Assembly (NCBI GenBank): GCA_002334985.1
Contig: DDBY01000120.1
Location: forward strand, 3,053-10,985
From: Micavibrio sp. UBA2020
Lineage (GTDB): Bacteria > Pseudomonadota > Alphaproteobacteria > Micavibrionales > UBA2020
Length of the DNA: 7,933 bases
Direction: 5' to 3'
In this document: one piece after another, positions 1 to 6,876 of the stretch
Layout: every line of letters starts with the position of its first letter
Position numbering within the stretch: the stretch's first letter is position 1
The notes under the pieces: generated by a model
Database searches by the model: none
The model's input: the letters and a program-made list of their open reading frames with translations, nothing else
Told to the model about the DNA's origin: nothing
Translations under genes and position numbers: made by a program

Positions 1-1
1 C

Positions 2-805
2 ATCGGCGGCAAGGGCGATGACGTTTATATTATATCGGACAGCCTTTCGGTCATCACCGAGGCCGTCAGCGGCGGCAAGAAAGACGAAGTGCGCACGTCC
101 GTCACCTATACGCTTCCGGCCGAGGTGGAGCTGCTGACCCTGACCGGCGCGGATGATATTGACGGCACAGGAAATGCGCTGAAAAACATCATCACCGGCA
201 ACAGCGGCAATAATACGCTGGATGGCGGCGGCGGCACCGATACACTTATCGGCGGCCTGGGCGACGACGTTTACATCGTGCGCGAAGCCAAAGACAAAAT
301 CACCGAAAAAGCGGACGAAGGCCACGACCGTATTGACACCACCGTGAATAAATTCAGCATCGCCAAGCTGGCCGACATCGAAGACCTCGGCTTCATCGGC
401 GCGGGCGATGCGATTTTAACGGGCAATGCGAAGGCAAACGCGCTTTATGGCGGCTCCGGCAACGATACGCTGGACGGCGGCAAAGGCGGCGATACCATGG
501 CGGGCGGCGATGGCGGCGATATTTATTATATCGACGACGTACTTGATACCGCGTCAGAGCTGGACGGCGAGGGATACGACAAAGTATTTTCGTCCGTATC
601 CTATGCCCTGTCCGATTACATCGAAGAGCTGGTCTTGGCCGGTAAGGCCAATATCGACGGCACCGGCAACGACGGGGACAACCTGCTGACGGGCAACAAG
701 GGTATCAATACCCTCTCCGGCCTTGATGGCGACGATATTCTTGACGGCCTTGGCGGCAACGACCGCTATATCGGCGGGAATGGCAATGATACCTTCCGCT
801 TCGGC
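2..805 (+). repeat. Tandem protein-coding RTX modules of about 83 residues
   Basis: Within the RTX frame a module recurs. It consists of a G/D-rich nonapeptide cluster ending in GDDVYI or GDIYY, then an acidic I-T-E or A-S-E stretch, a D-x-V/I-x-(S/T) segment, a V-E-L-L or E-E-L-V strand, and a GTGN or TGN turn leading to the next cluster. The aligned tyrosines fall at residues 9, 91 and 175, spacings of 82 and 84. The last cluster (GNDRYIGGNGND) runs into the C-terminal domain. The repeats are diverged at DNA level, so this looks like an old amplification rather than a recent one. Confidence 0.75.
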
Positions 806-1108
806 GCCGCGCCGAATGCGAAATCGAACGTCAAGACGGTTGAAGATTTCGTATCCGGTGAAGATACCCTCGACATCAATACCGCCGCATTCAAATGGAA
901 AGGCGCTCCGCTCGGCACGCTTCTCGCGGAAAACTTTGTTTCCAGCGACAGCGGACTTGCCGAAACGGCCACGCAGCGTTTTGTTTATAACAACACATCC
1001 GGCGAGCTGTTTTATGACGCCGACGGCAGCGGACGCGGCAAGGCCGTGCTGGTTGCCGTATTCGAAAACACGCCCGACCTGTTGCACACCGACATCACCC
1101 TGTCTTAA
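2..1108 (+). CDS. RTX calcium-binding repeat protein, C-terminal part (5' end missing)
   Basis: The reading frame is open from the first complete codon (base 2) to TAA at 1106-1108, giving 368 residues of a longer protein. It contains clusters of glycine/aspartate nonapeptides of the GGxGxDxUx type (for example around residues 2-9, 78-91, 155-175 and 240-265). In known RTX proteins these bind Ca2+ in a parallel beta-roll after type I secretion. Beta-strand-rich segments of about 50-60 residues with a GTGN motif lie between the clusters. After residue 262 (NDTFRF) comes a non-repetitive C-terminal domain with an F-V-Y-N-N-x-x-G-x-L-x-Y-D-x-D-G motif at about 327-343 and a hydrophobic end, as is usual for uncleaved type I secretion signals. 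The catalytic or adhesive part, if any, lies upstream, so the function is unknown. No ABC/HlyD/TolC secretion genes are in the window. An internal GTG at 89 is not a credible start because homologous repeat sequence continues before it. Confidence 0.93.
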   Translation: MGGKGDDVYIISDSLSVITEAVSGGKKDEVRTSVTYTLPAEVELLTLTGADDIDGTGNALKNIITGNSGNNTLDGGGGTDTLIGGLGDDVYIVREAKDKITEKADEGHDRIDTTVNKFSIAKLADIEDLGFIGAGDAILTGNAKANALYGGSGNDTLDGGKGGDTMAGGDGGDIYYIDDVLDTASELDGEGYDKVFSSVSYALSDYIEELVLAGKANIDGTGNDGDNLLTGNKGINTLSGLDGDDILDGLGGNDRYIGGNGNDTFRFGAAPNAKSNVKTVEDFVSGEDTLDINTAAFKWKGAPLGTLLAENFVSSDSGLAETATQRFVYNNTSGELFYDADGSGRGKAVLVAVFENTPDLLHTDITLS

Positions 1109-1124
1109 AGCGCGGGCGGCTGCG

Positions 1125-1164
1125 CAACAAAAAAGCCGGAGATATCTCTCCGGCTTTTTTGTTG
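1125..1164. terminator. Bidirectional rho-independent terminator between convergent genes
   Basis: A perfect 18-bp inverted repeat (1125-1142 with 1147-1164) encloses the 4-base loop TATC. The GC core GCCGGAGA/TCTCCGGC is flanked by A6 on the left and T6 on the right, so RNA read in either direction gives a GC hairpin followed by a U-tract. It lies 16 bases after the RTX stop and 12 bases from the typA stop, so it can end transcription of both convergent genes. Confidence 0.93.
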
Positions 1165-1176
1165 TTCGCGGCTTTA

Positions 1177-3006
1177 TCAGCCTGCCTCGGCCATTTTTTC
1201 GGCGCGTTTGCGCTCGTTGGGGTCGAGGATGCGTTTGCGCAGGCGGATGGATTTCGGCGTGACTTCCACCAGCTCGTCGTCGGCGATGTAGGTAATCGCC
1301 TGTTCCAGCGTCAGGATACGCGGCGGGATGAGCTTCACCATCTCGTCGGAGCCGGAGGCGCGGACGTTGGTGAGTTTTTTACCCTTCAGCACGTTCACGG
1401 GCAGGTCGTTGTCGCGGTTGTGTTCGCCGACAATCATGCCTTCGTACACGTCGGTGCCGGGCAGAACCATGATAACGCCGCGCTCTTCGAGGTTCCAAAG
1501 GTCATAGGCAGTGGCCTGACCGGTGCTCATGGCAATCAGAACGCCCGTGCGGCGGCCGTCGATGTTGCCCTTGAACGGCGCGTAGCCGTGGAACAGGCGG
1601 TTGATGATACCGGTGCCGCGGGTATCGGTCAGGAATTCGCCGTGATAACCGATAAGGCCGCGCGTCGGGGCGATGAAAGTCATTTTGACCTTACCCGCGC
1701 CGGAGGGCTGCATGGACATCATCTCGCCCTTGCGCAGTGCCATTTTCTGCACCACGGTGCCCGAATATTCCTGATCGACGTCGATGACGACTTCTTCAAT
1801 CGGCTCCAGACGCTCGCCCGTGGCTTCTTCGGTTTTGTAGAGAACGCGCGGGCGGCCAATCATCAGCTCGAAGCCTTCGCGGCGCATGGTTTCGATGAGA
1901 ACAGACATCTGAAGTTCACCGCGGCCGAAGACTTCGAAAGTCTCGGACGTCATGCCGTCTTTCACTTTCATCGCGACGTTGGTTTCGGCTTCTTTGAACA
2001 GGCGGTCGCGTATCATGCGCGACGTGACTTTCGTGCCTTCCTTGCCCGCAAACGGGCCGTCGTTCACGGAGAAGGACATGGAAATCGTCGGCGGGTCAAT
2101 CGGCTGCGCCGGCAGGGCGACCATGACGGACGGGTCGCAAACGGTATTGGCCACCGTGGTTTCGGTCATGCCCGCGACGGATACGATGTCACCGGCGGAG
2201 GCTTCGTCAAGCGGCACGCGCTCGATACCGCGGAAAGCGAGGATTTTGGTCACGCGCGCGTTTTCAACCAGATTGCCTTCGAGGTCGAGGCCTTTGACGT
2301 TCTGGTTGGTCTTGGCGCTGCCCGACATGATACGGCCCGTAACAAGGCGGCCGAGGTAGGGGTTGTTTTCAATCAGCGTGACAAGCATGGAGAAAGGCGC
2401 GGTCGCGTCCACTTTCGGCGCGGGCACGAAATCGCAAATCAGGTCGAACAGGGGTTTCATGTCCTTGCGCTCGGCGTCCATGGACGTCGCAGCCCAGCCG
2501 TCGCGGCCGGAGGCGTAGAGGACGGGGAAGTCCAACTGTTCGTCGGTGGCTTCCAATGCGGCGAAGAGGTCGAAAACCGCTTCGTGTACTTCGTCGGGGC
2601 GTGCATCGGGGCGGTCAACCTTGTTGATGACAACAATCGGCTTGAGCCCGAGTTGCAGCGCCTTGCCGGATACGAATTTGGTTTGCGGCAGCGGGCCTTC
2701 GGCCGCATCGACCAGAACCACAACGCCGTCAACCATGCTGAGAATACGCTCGACCTCGCCGCCGAAGTCAGCGTGGCCGGGGGTATCCACGATGTTGATG
2801 CGGGTATCTTCCCACATGACAGACGTTACTTTTGCCAGAATGGTAATGCCGCGCTCGCGCTCGAGGTCGTTGCTGTCCATGACGCGCTCGGCCACATGCT
2901 GGTTGTCGCGGAACTGGCCTGCCTGACGCAGGAGCTGGTCAACCAGCGTGGTTTTGCCATGGTCAACGTGGGCGATGATGGCAATGTTTCTAAGCTTCGA
3001 TGTCAT
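1177..3006 (-). CDS. typA: Ribosome-associated translational GTPase TypA/BipA
   Basis: The product is 609 residues, close to the usual 605-615 of TypA/BipA, a cytoplasmic EF-G-like GTPase that binds the 70S ribosome. It is linked in other bacteria to 50S assembly, low-temperature growth and stress responses. The GTPase motifs are intact: G1 AHVDHGKT (12-19), G2 RGITI (52-56), G3 DTPGH (74-78) and G4 NKVD (128-131). Domain II, an EF-G domain V-like region and the TypA-specific C-terminal domain follow, ending with the family-typical TPKSIRLRKR and DPNERKR segments. I chose the ATG at 3006 because MTSKLRNIAIIAHVDHGK matches the family N-terminus. The frame is open upstream to an ATG at 3147, but those 47 residues look like translated AT-rich leader. 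A modest AAAGG (3020-3024) lies 13 bases upstream. The gene is convergent with the RTX gene and divergent from the 3249 gene. Confidence 0.97.
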   Translation of the reverse strand: MTSKLRNIAIIAHVDHGKTTLVDQLLRQAGQFRDNQHVAERVMDSNDLERERGITILAKVTSVMWEDTRINIVDTPGHADFGGEVERILSMVDGVVVLVDAAEGPLPQTKFVSGKALQLGLKPIVVINKVDRPDARPDEVHEAVFDLFAALEATDEQLDFPVLYASGRDGWAATSMDAERKDMKPLFDLICDFVPAPKVDATAPFSMLVTLIENNPYLGRLVTGRIMSGSAKTNQNVKGLDLEGNLVENARVTKILAFRGIERVPLDEASAGDIVSVAGMTETTVANTVCDPSVMVALPAQPIDPPTISMSFSVNDGPFAGKEGTKVTSRMIRDRLFKEAETNVAMKVKDGMTSETFEVFGRGELQMSVLIETMRREGFELMIGRPRVLYKTEEATGERLEPIEEVVIDVDQEYSGTVVQKMALRKGEMMSMQPSGAGKVKMTFIAPTRGLIGYHGEFLTDTRGTGIINRLFHGYAPFKGNIDGRRTGVLIAMSTGQATAYDLWNLEERGVIMVLPGTDVYEGMIVGEHNRDNDLPVNVLKGKKLTNVRASGSDEMVKLIPPRILTLEQAITYIADDELVEVTPKSIRLRKRILDPNERKRAEKMAEAG

Positions 3007-3083
3007 GGAGATTCTTGTGCCTTTATAAATAGATGCTGCGTTTTTATCCCTTTTCGCCCGCCCCGTCGGCGAAACGTGCGCGC

Positions 3084-3111
3084 ATCTTATTGATAAATAT
3101 TTATTTTTCAA
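3084..3111 (-). promoter_or_regulatory. Candidate typA promoter
   Basis: On the minus strand TTGAAA (3111-3106) and TAAGAT (3089-3084) are separated by 16 bases, placing a start near 3077 and leaving a leader of about 70 bases before the typA ATG. The stretch from 3084 to 3130 is strikingly AT-rich against a GC-rich background. In the whole 3007-3248 intergenic region this is the only pairing I could support. No convincing -35/-10 pair was found for the divergent gene at 3249, although TAAAAT occurs at 3125-3130 on the plus strand. Confidence 0.4.
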
Positions 3112-3248
3112 GTCCTTTTTTAAGTAAAATAGCCATATCCGAAACATCCGTTCACAGGCAGAAAACTCTTTCGCCTTTATGACAAAAAATGATAGGATGT
3201 TTCAAATCGTACGCTTAAAAAGATTCGTTTATTACAAGACCGGATTCC

Positions 3249-5042
3249 ATGACGCCAGATAACAAAAAGCAGCGGGACGAAAATTCCCGCCCTTCGCTCT
3301 CCGCTTCCTTTGCGAAAGCGGCGCGCCGGCGTTTTTCGACCCTGCTTCTGGGCGCCGCGCTTATCAGCGGCTGTGCTACCGGCTTGAACGGCCAGACCCC
3401 CGCGCAGGCCGCCCCGACAGTGCCGCAAGACACCGTGACCGCGCAAATGGACACAACCGAAGTAGGGCCGCGCCGCCCCGTTGCGCCCGAAGAAACGCAG
3501 CGCCGCAAACAAATCCGCGCTATCCTTCTGGATGATGCCCAGAGCCGCTACCCGGAGCTGGCAGACGATGCGCAGACCGCCTATTCCGGCAAGCTGCAAA
3601 CACTGCAAGACAGCCTCAACACCTATCTAAACCGCGCCGACACGGCGATGCACAATACGATTGTGGTCCTCGACCCGTCCAAAATCGACGTTGCGCTGTC
3701 GCTGGGCGTGTCTGTTAAAGAGGCCATCGCGCAGGAAGTCGCAAAGCACGGCCGTGCGCTGCCTGAATCGACCGTCGAAAGCGCGGCGGGCAATGCCGTG
3801 CGGGATTTCAATTCCGAAGCCGGCGCGCCAACGTTTACGCAGAACCCCTCCGCCTATCCGAATATGTCGGAGCCTGCGGCGCGCCCCTGTCTTATCGTGC
3901 CCTCGTCCGACCATGCGCTGCCGTTTGACGTGCCCGGCCTGAGCATGGCGCAGAAAGTCGAATTTACCAACACGCACGAAGGCTGGCATTGCCTTGACAG
4001 CCGCTACCGCATGACCGGGGCGCAGCTCGCCTCTTTGGAAAAAAACAGCCCGCGCAGCCTGAAAAGCCTGATTGAAAACGTCGATGTGCGCACCGCCGCG
4101 AGCGTCATCCATCATAAAGAAGCGCTGGCCGACATCGCCGCATTGGGCGATATGATACGCCACGGCCATCCGCCCGCCATCATCGGCCACGCCATCGACT
4201 GGCGCCAGAACGAAGCCGGACATGATTACCTGCATTATTCCGTGCCCGGCCTGAACCTGCTCAAGCAGCGCATCGACAGCATGGGTATCGACGCCTTCCG
4301 CGAGATGGCACCCGCCGCCGTGCGCGAGCTTTATTTTGAAATAAACGACGCGACAGCGCTCTCGCCCGCAAAACTGCTGGCCATGGCTGAATACCTGAAA
4401 GCCGACGTAACCGTCCGCGAAACGCAGCGCACAGCCGCGCCGGCAGGCTCGGACGCTGCCGCCGGTATTGCCTATGCCGACGAAGTGCTGAAGCCCGCCG
4501 TGCCGCAGCAGGTCATGCGCGATATCGTTGCCGTACTGACGCCGCCGGATACAGCCCTGCGCAAAGCGCTGATGGATTGGAAACCGATTGACCGCCTTGA
4601 GCAAGGCGCGATTGCAGACGGCGGGAAAATCACGCCGGAAACACTTATCCGCAGCTATGGCAAGATACAGAACGAACTGCACGGCCAGCTGTTCGGCGAA
4701 GACGGCGAAGCGCGCCTCGCCCGCGAAAAAATGGCCTTGGTCAAAAGCCTGTTCGTCCTTTATGTGCAGGGCGTCGATTACGTTAGCGCCAACCAAAAAT
4801 ACGGCGTGGATATCGAAGTCGCCGAAAAAGACCTGCTGGCACGCGGCCGGGCGGCGGGCATTGGCCTGCCCAAAGCGGAAAGCACGCCACCCGCAACATC
4901 CGCCGCCCCCGCAGGACGGCAGCGCACAGCTGGCACGCCCGATGCCGGCGGCAATAACCTGAATCTTCAGAACACGGCGCCGCAAGAAGCAAACGACGGC
5001 TGCGGCTGCCCCAAAACCGGCTATAAACTGCCCCGCCGCTGA
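3249..5042 (+). CDS. Putative gluzincin-like metallopeptidase lipoprotein (HEGWH motif), paralogue of the next gene
   Basis: I do not recognise this 597-residue protein as a named family. Residues 26-42 form a lipoprotein signal: basic RRR, hydrophobic core, lipobox I-S-G-C with Cys42. The +2 residue is Ala, not Asp, which by the Lol rule favours the outer membrane. The centre carries H243-E-G-W-H247 followed by C-L-D, an HExxH pattern. E291 in the segment HHKEALADIAALGDMI (288-303) could be the third zinc ligand, 43 residues after H247, as in gluzincins with an E-x-x-A-D motif. Cys214 and Cys248 could form a disulfide. A conserved alpha-helical-looking region follows to about 525, then a Pro/Ala/Thr-rich tail ending in CGCPKTGYKLPRR. 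The ATG at 3249 is the only start giving a sensible signal peptide; upstream in-frame codons are closed by stops. The Shine-Dalgarno is weak. Enzyme activity and substrate are inference; it could be a catalytically inactive binding protein. Confidence 0.85.
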   Translation: MTPDNKKQRDENSRPSLSASFAKAARRRFSTLLLGAALISGCATGLNGQTPAQAAPTVPQDTVTAQMDTTEVGPRRPVAPEETQRRKQIRAILLDDAQSRYPELADDAQTAYSGKLQTLQDSLNTYLNRADTAMHNTIVVLDPSKIDVALSLGVSVKEAIAQEVAKHGRALPESTVESAAGNAVRDFNSEAGAPTFTQNPSAYPNMSEPAARPCLIVPSSDHALPFDVPGLSMAQKVEFTNTHEGWHCLDSRYRMTGAQLASLEKNSPRSLKSLIENVDVRTAASVIHHKEALADIAALGDMIRHGHPPAIIGHAIDWRQNEAGHDYLHYSVPGLNLLKQRIDSMGIDAFREMAPAAVRELYFEINDATALSPAKLLAMAEYLKADVTVRETQRTAAPAGSDAAAGIAYADEVLKPAVPQQVMRDIVAVLTPPDTALRKALMDWKPIDRLEQGAIADGGKITPETLIRSYGKIQNELHGQLFGEDGEARLAREKMALVKSLFVLYVQGVDYVSANQKYGVDIEVAEKDLLARGRAAGIGLPKAESTPPATSAAPAGRQRTAGTPDAGGNNLNLQNTAPQEANDGCGCPKTGYKLPRR

Positions 5043-5092
5043 GCCCGCACCGTTGTGCCTGAAATTTTAACCTGTTTTGCACCGTTTCCGGC

Positions 5093-5098
5093 TATAAT
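5093..5098 (+). promoter_or_regulatory. Perfect TATAAT, possible -10 element of the second paralogue
   Basis: The intergenic gap after the first paralogue ends in TATAAT immediately before the GTG at 5099. No good -35 hexamer sits 16-18 bases upstream (the sequence there is about ACCTGT), so a promoter is only possible. If it is used, transcription would begin near 5105 and translation would have to begin downstream, at the TTG at 5138. It could equally be chance within an operon. Confidence 0.3.
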
Positions 5099-6649
5099 GT
5101 GCTGGTTATCACAACGGAATCAAACGGCAGGCCGGATTTGTCCACCCCCGCAGCGCAGACGCAAAAAACACTCCTGAAGGCTTTTAACAAAGCCTTTGCG
5201 CATGGCTTTGCCGCTTTTGCACTCGCGGCAGGTGCCAGCGCCAGCGCGCAAACGGCGGAGGCCAAAGACAACGACGGTTTCATGCCCATCGACGCCTATG
5301 CCGTGCAGGCCGCCCTGCAGGATAGCGCCCGCAGCAAATTCACCGACCTTCTGCGCGCAACCGACCCCGCCGGATACGGCGCGCGCCTGACGCAGCTGGA
5401 AGAGCGCCTCAACGGATACCTCAAATCTTCCGGCAGCGACAACAAACGCCACAATAGCGTGGTCGTCCTCAACCCCGCCGAGATTGACCTGAACGTCATT
5501 CTGGACGGCGACCTTGGGGAAATGATACGCACCCGCGTCGCCGCGCGGCACGGGCAGGTGCATGACGACCGTCTGGCCTTCATCACCCCGCTGCTCAAAG
5601 ACACCATGGTCACGGCGGGCGGCACGGGCACCTTTACCCAGGCGCCCATGGCGTCCATGCAAAAGCCGGACGCCGAGCCTGCAACCTGCGTCATCATCCC
5701 CGCGCCGGAGCATGACAAGCCCTATGCCATTCCCGGGCTGAGTGCGCGGCAGATGGAAGATTACCTGAACCTGCATGAAGGCTGGCACTGCCTCGACGGC
5801 ATTTACGGCGCGACGGATGACGAGAAAAAAGCGCTGAACGAAAGCCGCAACCTGCGGGACGTGCAGGCCAGCCTGCCCGCCCAGCGCGCGCTGGCATCCA
5901 TTAACCTGCAAGAAGGCCTCGCCGACGTCGCCGCCGCGGGCGACATGATACGCGCGGGCGCCTCGCCCGCCATTTTGCGCCACATCATCGCCTGGCGCGC
6001 AGGGCCGACGGAGATGGATACCGAGCACAATACCGTCGCCGTGCTGCAGGCGCTTGAAAAACATATCCATGCCGTCGGGCTCGATACATTTCGCAAGACG
6101 GGCGACGATGCGGCGCGGCAGCTTTATTTCAAGCTGACCGACGGCAACGGCCTGACCCAGCCGCGGCTACAGGCCGCGCTCGGCAACCTTTTGGACAATA
6201 CGCTGGGCAGCGGTGCGCGCCCGGCGGACGCCAGCCCCCTTCAGGCCTATTACAACCAGCGTATGGGCGAGGTTTCGGCCATGATTGACCGCGGCGGCTG
6301 GACGCCCGCCCCCGCCGACGCCGCGCAAAAGGGCGCGCGTATCAGAAAAGGCATCGGCACATGGGACGCCCGCCAGACGCTGGAGCGCGAAGCCCTGCGC
6401 CAGCACGGGGAGATTACCGTCGAGAGCCTTGTCTATGCCTACGGGCGGCTCAAACAGGGCCTGCAGCGCGGCATCGAGGCCGGGCAGAACGCCGAGGTGA
6501 AGCACGAGCAGCTGTCACGCCTGCGCATCGAGCTGGTCTTGATGGCCACCGACGCCTACGACTTCACCGCCGCCAACAGCCGCCACGGCGTCACGCTGCG
6601 CCCGTCTGCTGCGGCGCAAGGTGCGGCCACGCCGCCCCCGCCCAAGTAG
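5099..6649 (+). CDS. Putative secreted gluzincin-like metallopeptidase (HEGWH motif), paralogue of the preceding gene
   Basis: This protein of up to 516 residues is homologous along its length to the preceding gene product but is not from a family I can name. The N-terminus has lysines, a hydrophobic stretch and an A-S-A cleavage site at about residue 50 with no lipobox, so it is predicted to be soluble in the periplasm or outside. It carries H226-E-G-W-H230-C-L-D and E272-G-L-A-D, with the putative third ligand 42 residues after H230. Cys197 and Cys231, the only cysteines I see, match the spacing of the paralogue. Other shared blocks are H-N-S-V-V-V-L-N-P (118-126), T-F-T-Q-A-P, the P-G-L-S before the HExxH, D-M-I-R, and D-F-T-A-A-N-S-R-H-G near the C-terminus. 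It lacks the long tail of its partner. The start is uncertain: GTG 5099 has no Shine-Dalgarno; TTG 5138 has CAGG six bases upstream and gives a more normal signal peptide. The short gap suggests co-transcription with the upstream gene. Confidence 0.83.
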   Translation: MLVITTESNGRPDLSTPAAQTQKTLLKAFNKAFAHGFAAFALAAGASASAQTAEAKDNDGFMPIDAYAVQAALQDSARSKFTDLLRATDPAGYGARLTQLEERLNGYLKSSGSDNKRHNSVVVLNPAEIDLNVILDGDLGEMIRTRVAARHGQVHDDRLAFITPLLKDTMVTAGGTGTFTQAPMASMQKPDAEPATCVIIPAPEHDKPYAIPGLSARQMEDYLNLHEGWHCLDGIYGATDDEKKALNESRNLRDVQASLPAQRALASINLQEGLADVAAAGDMIRAGASPAILRHIIAWRAGPTEMDTEHNTVAVLQALEKHIHAVGLDTFRKTGDDAARQLYFKLTDGNGLTQPRLQAALGNLLDNTLGSGARPADASPLQAYYNQRMGEVSAMIDRGGWTPAPADAAQKGARIRKGIGTWDARQTLEREALRQHGEITVESLVYAYGRLKQGLQRGIEAGQNAEVKHEQLSRLRIELVLMATDAYDFTAANSRHGVTLRPSAAAQGAATPPPPK

Positions 6650-6691
6650 CACCGCAAGTGATGCAGATGCGCAACGCTGGCGGATGAATGT

Positions 6692-6725
6692 CCCCCTGCG
6701 TGCCCCCCAGCCGCCGCGCAGGGGG
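6692..6725. terminator. Strong hairpin after the second paralogue, possible terminator
   Basis: A perfect 9-bp stem CCCCCTGCG (6692-6700) with CGCAGGGGG (6717-6725) encloses a 16-base C-rich loop, 42 bases after the stop at 6649. On the plus strand it is followed by AAAAATCTTT rather than a clear U-tract, so it is not a canonical intrinsic terminator for the upstream gene. It may still cause pausing, protect the 3' end, or insulate the following promoter. Confidence 0.45.
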
Positions 6726-6732
6726 AAAAATC

Positions 6733-6760
6733 TTTACAAAAAATCGAATCTGCATATAAC
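6733..6760 (+). promoter_or_regulatory. Sigma-70-like promoter of the decarboxylase gene
   Basis: TTTACA (6733-6738) and TATAAC (6755-6760) are separated by 16 bases and each matches the consensus hexamer at five of six positions. A start near 6767 would give a leader of about 110 bases before the decarboxylase ATG at 6877. The AT-rich patch from 6726 to 6770 contrasts with the surrounding GC-rich sequence. Confidence 0.6.
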
Positions 6761-6768
6761 CTGAAATT

Positions 6769-6866
6769 ATGAGGGTCGCGCAAACGCGATTCGACCGGCG
6801 CGCCAAACCTTGTCGCCGGCACCCGACGAGCCGGATGCCCTCTAAGCAAGAACAACGTGAACAGGG
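6769..6866 (+). ncRNA. Structured 5' leader RNA of the decarboxylase, speF-motif-like
   Basis: The leader has a nested fold. GAGGG (6771-6775) can pair with CCCTC (6838-6842), enclosing the hairpin TCGCG-CAAA-CGCGA (6776-6789) and the hairpin CCGGCG/CGCCGG (6795-6800 with 6814-6819). Alternative pairings exist: GGTCG (6774-6778) with CGACC (6792-6796), CCGGC (6816-6820) with GCCGG (6830-6834), and CCCT (6838-6841) with AGGG (6863-6866), the likely ribosome binding site. Alphaproteobacteria are known to carry a conserved RNA element, the speF motif, upstream of ornithine decarboxylase genes. Position, gene context and fold fit it, but I have matched it from memory, not with a covariance model. 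The ligand and mechanism are not shown by this sequence. Confidence 0.5.
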
Positions 6867-6876
6867 TTTCTATGCA

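Noticed and set aside
2..805. CRISPR-like or recent DNA tandem repeats in the first kilobase
   Set aside because: The periodicity is at protein level (RTX nonapeptides); the DNA copies are diverged and there are no direct repeats with unique spacers.
1159..3093. 644-codon open frame on the plus strand opposite typA
   Set aside because: It is the antisense shadow of typA, whose GTPase motifs are intact; the translated product is compositionally odd and resembles nothing I know.
3007..3147. N-terminal extension of TypA from the ATG at 3147
   Set aside because: The 47 extra residues come from AT-rich leader sequence including the candidate promoter, and the family normally begins at the MTSKLRN position.
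3627..4985. 452-codon open frame on the minus strand opposite the first paralogue
   Set aside because: High GC with third-position bias opens antisense frames. The plus-strand frame has a signal sequence and motifs shared with its paralogue.
6797..6804. 8-base palindrome GGCGCGCC as an operator
   Set aside because: Short GC-only palindromes are expected in DNA of this composition, and this one sits inside the leader RNA stems.
6769..6876. Decarboxylase start at ATG 6769 or 6835
   Set aside because: These would translate the structured leader into a basic extension that is not typical of the family; 6877 has the better-supported context, although 6835 cannot be fully excluded.
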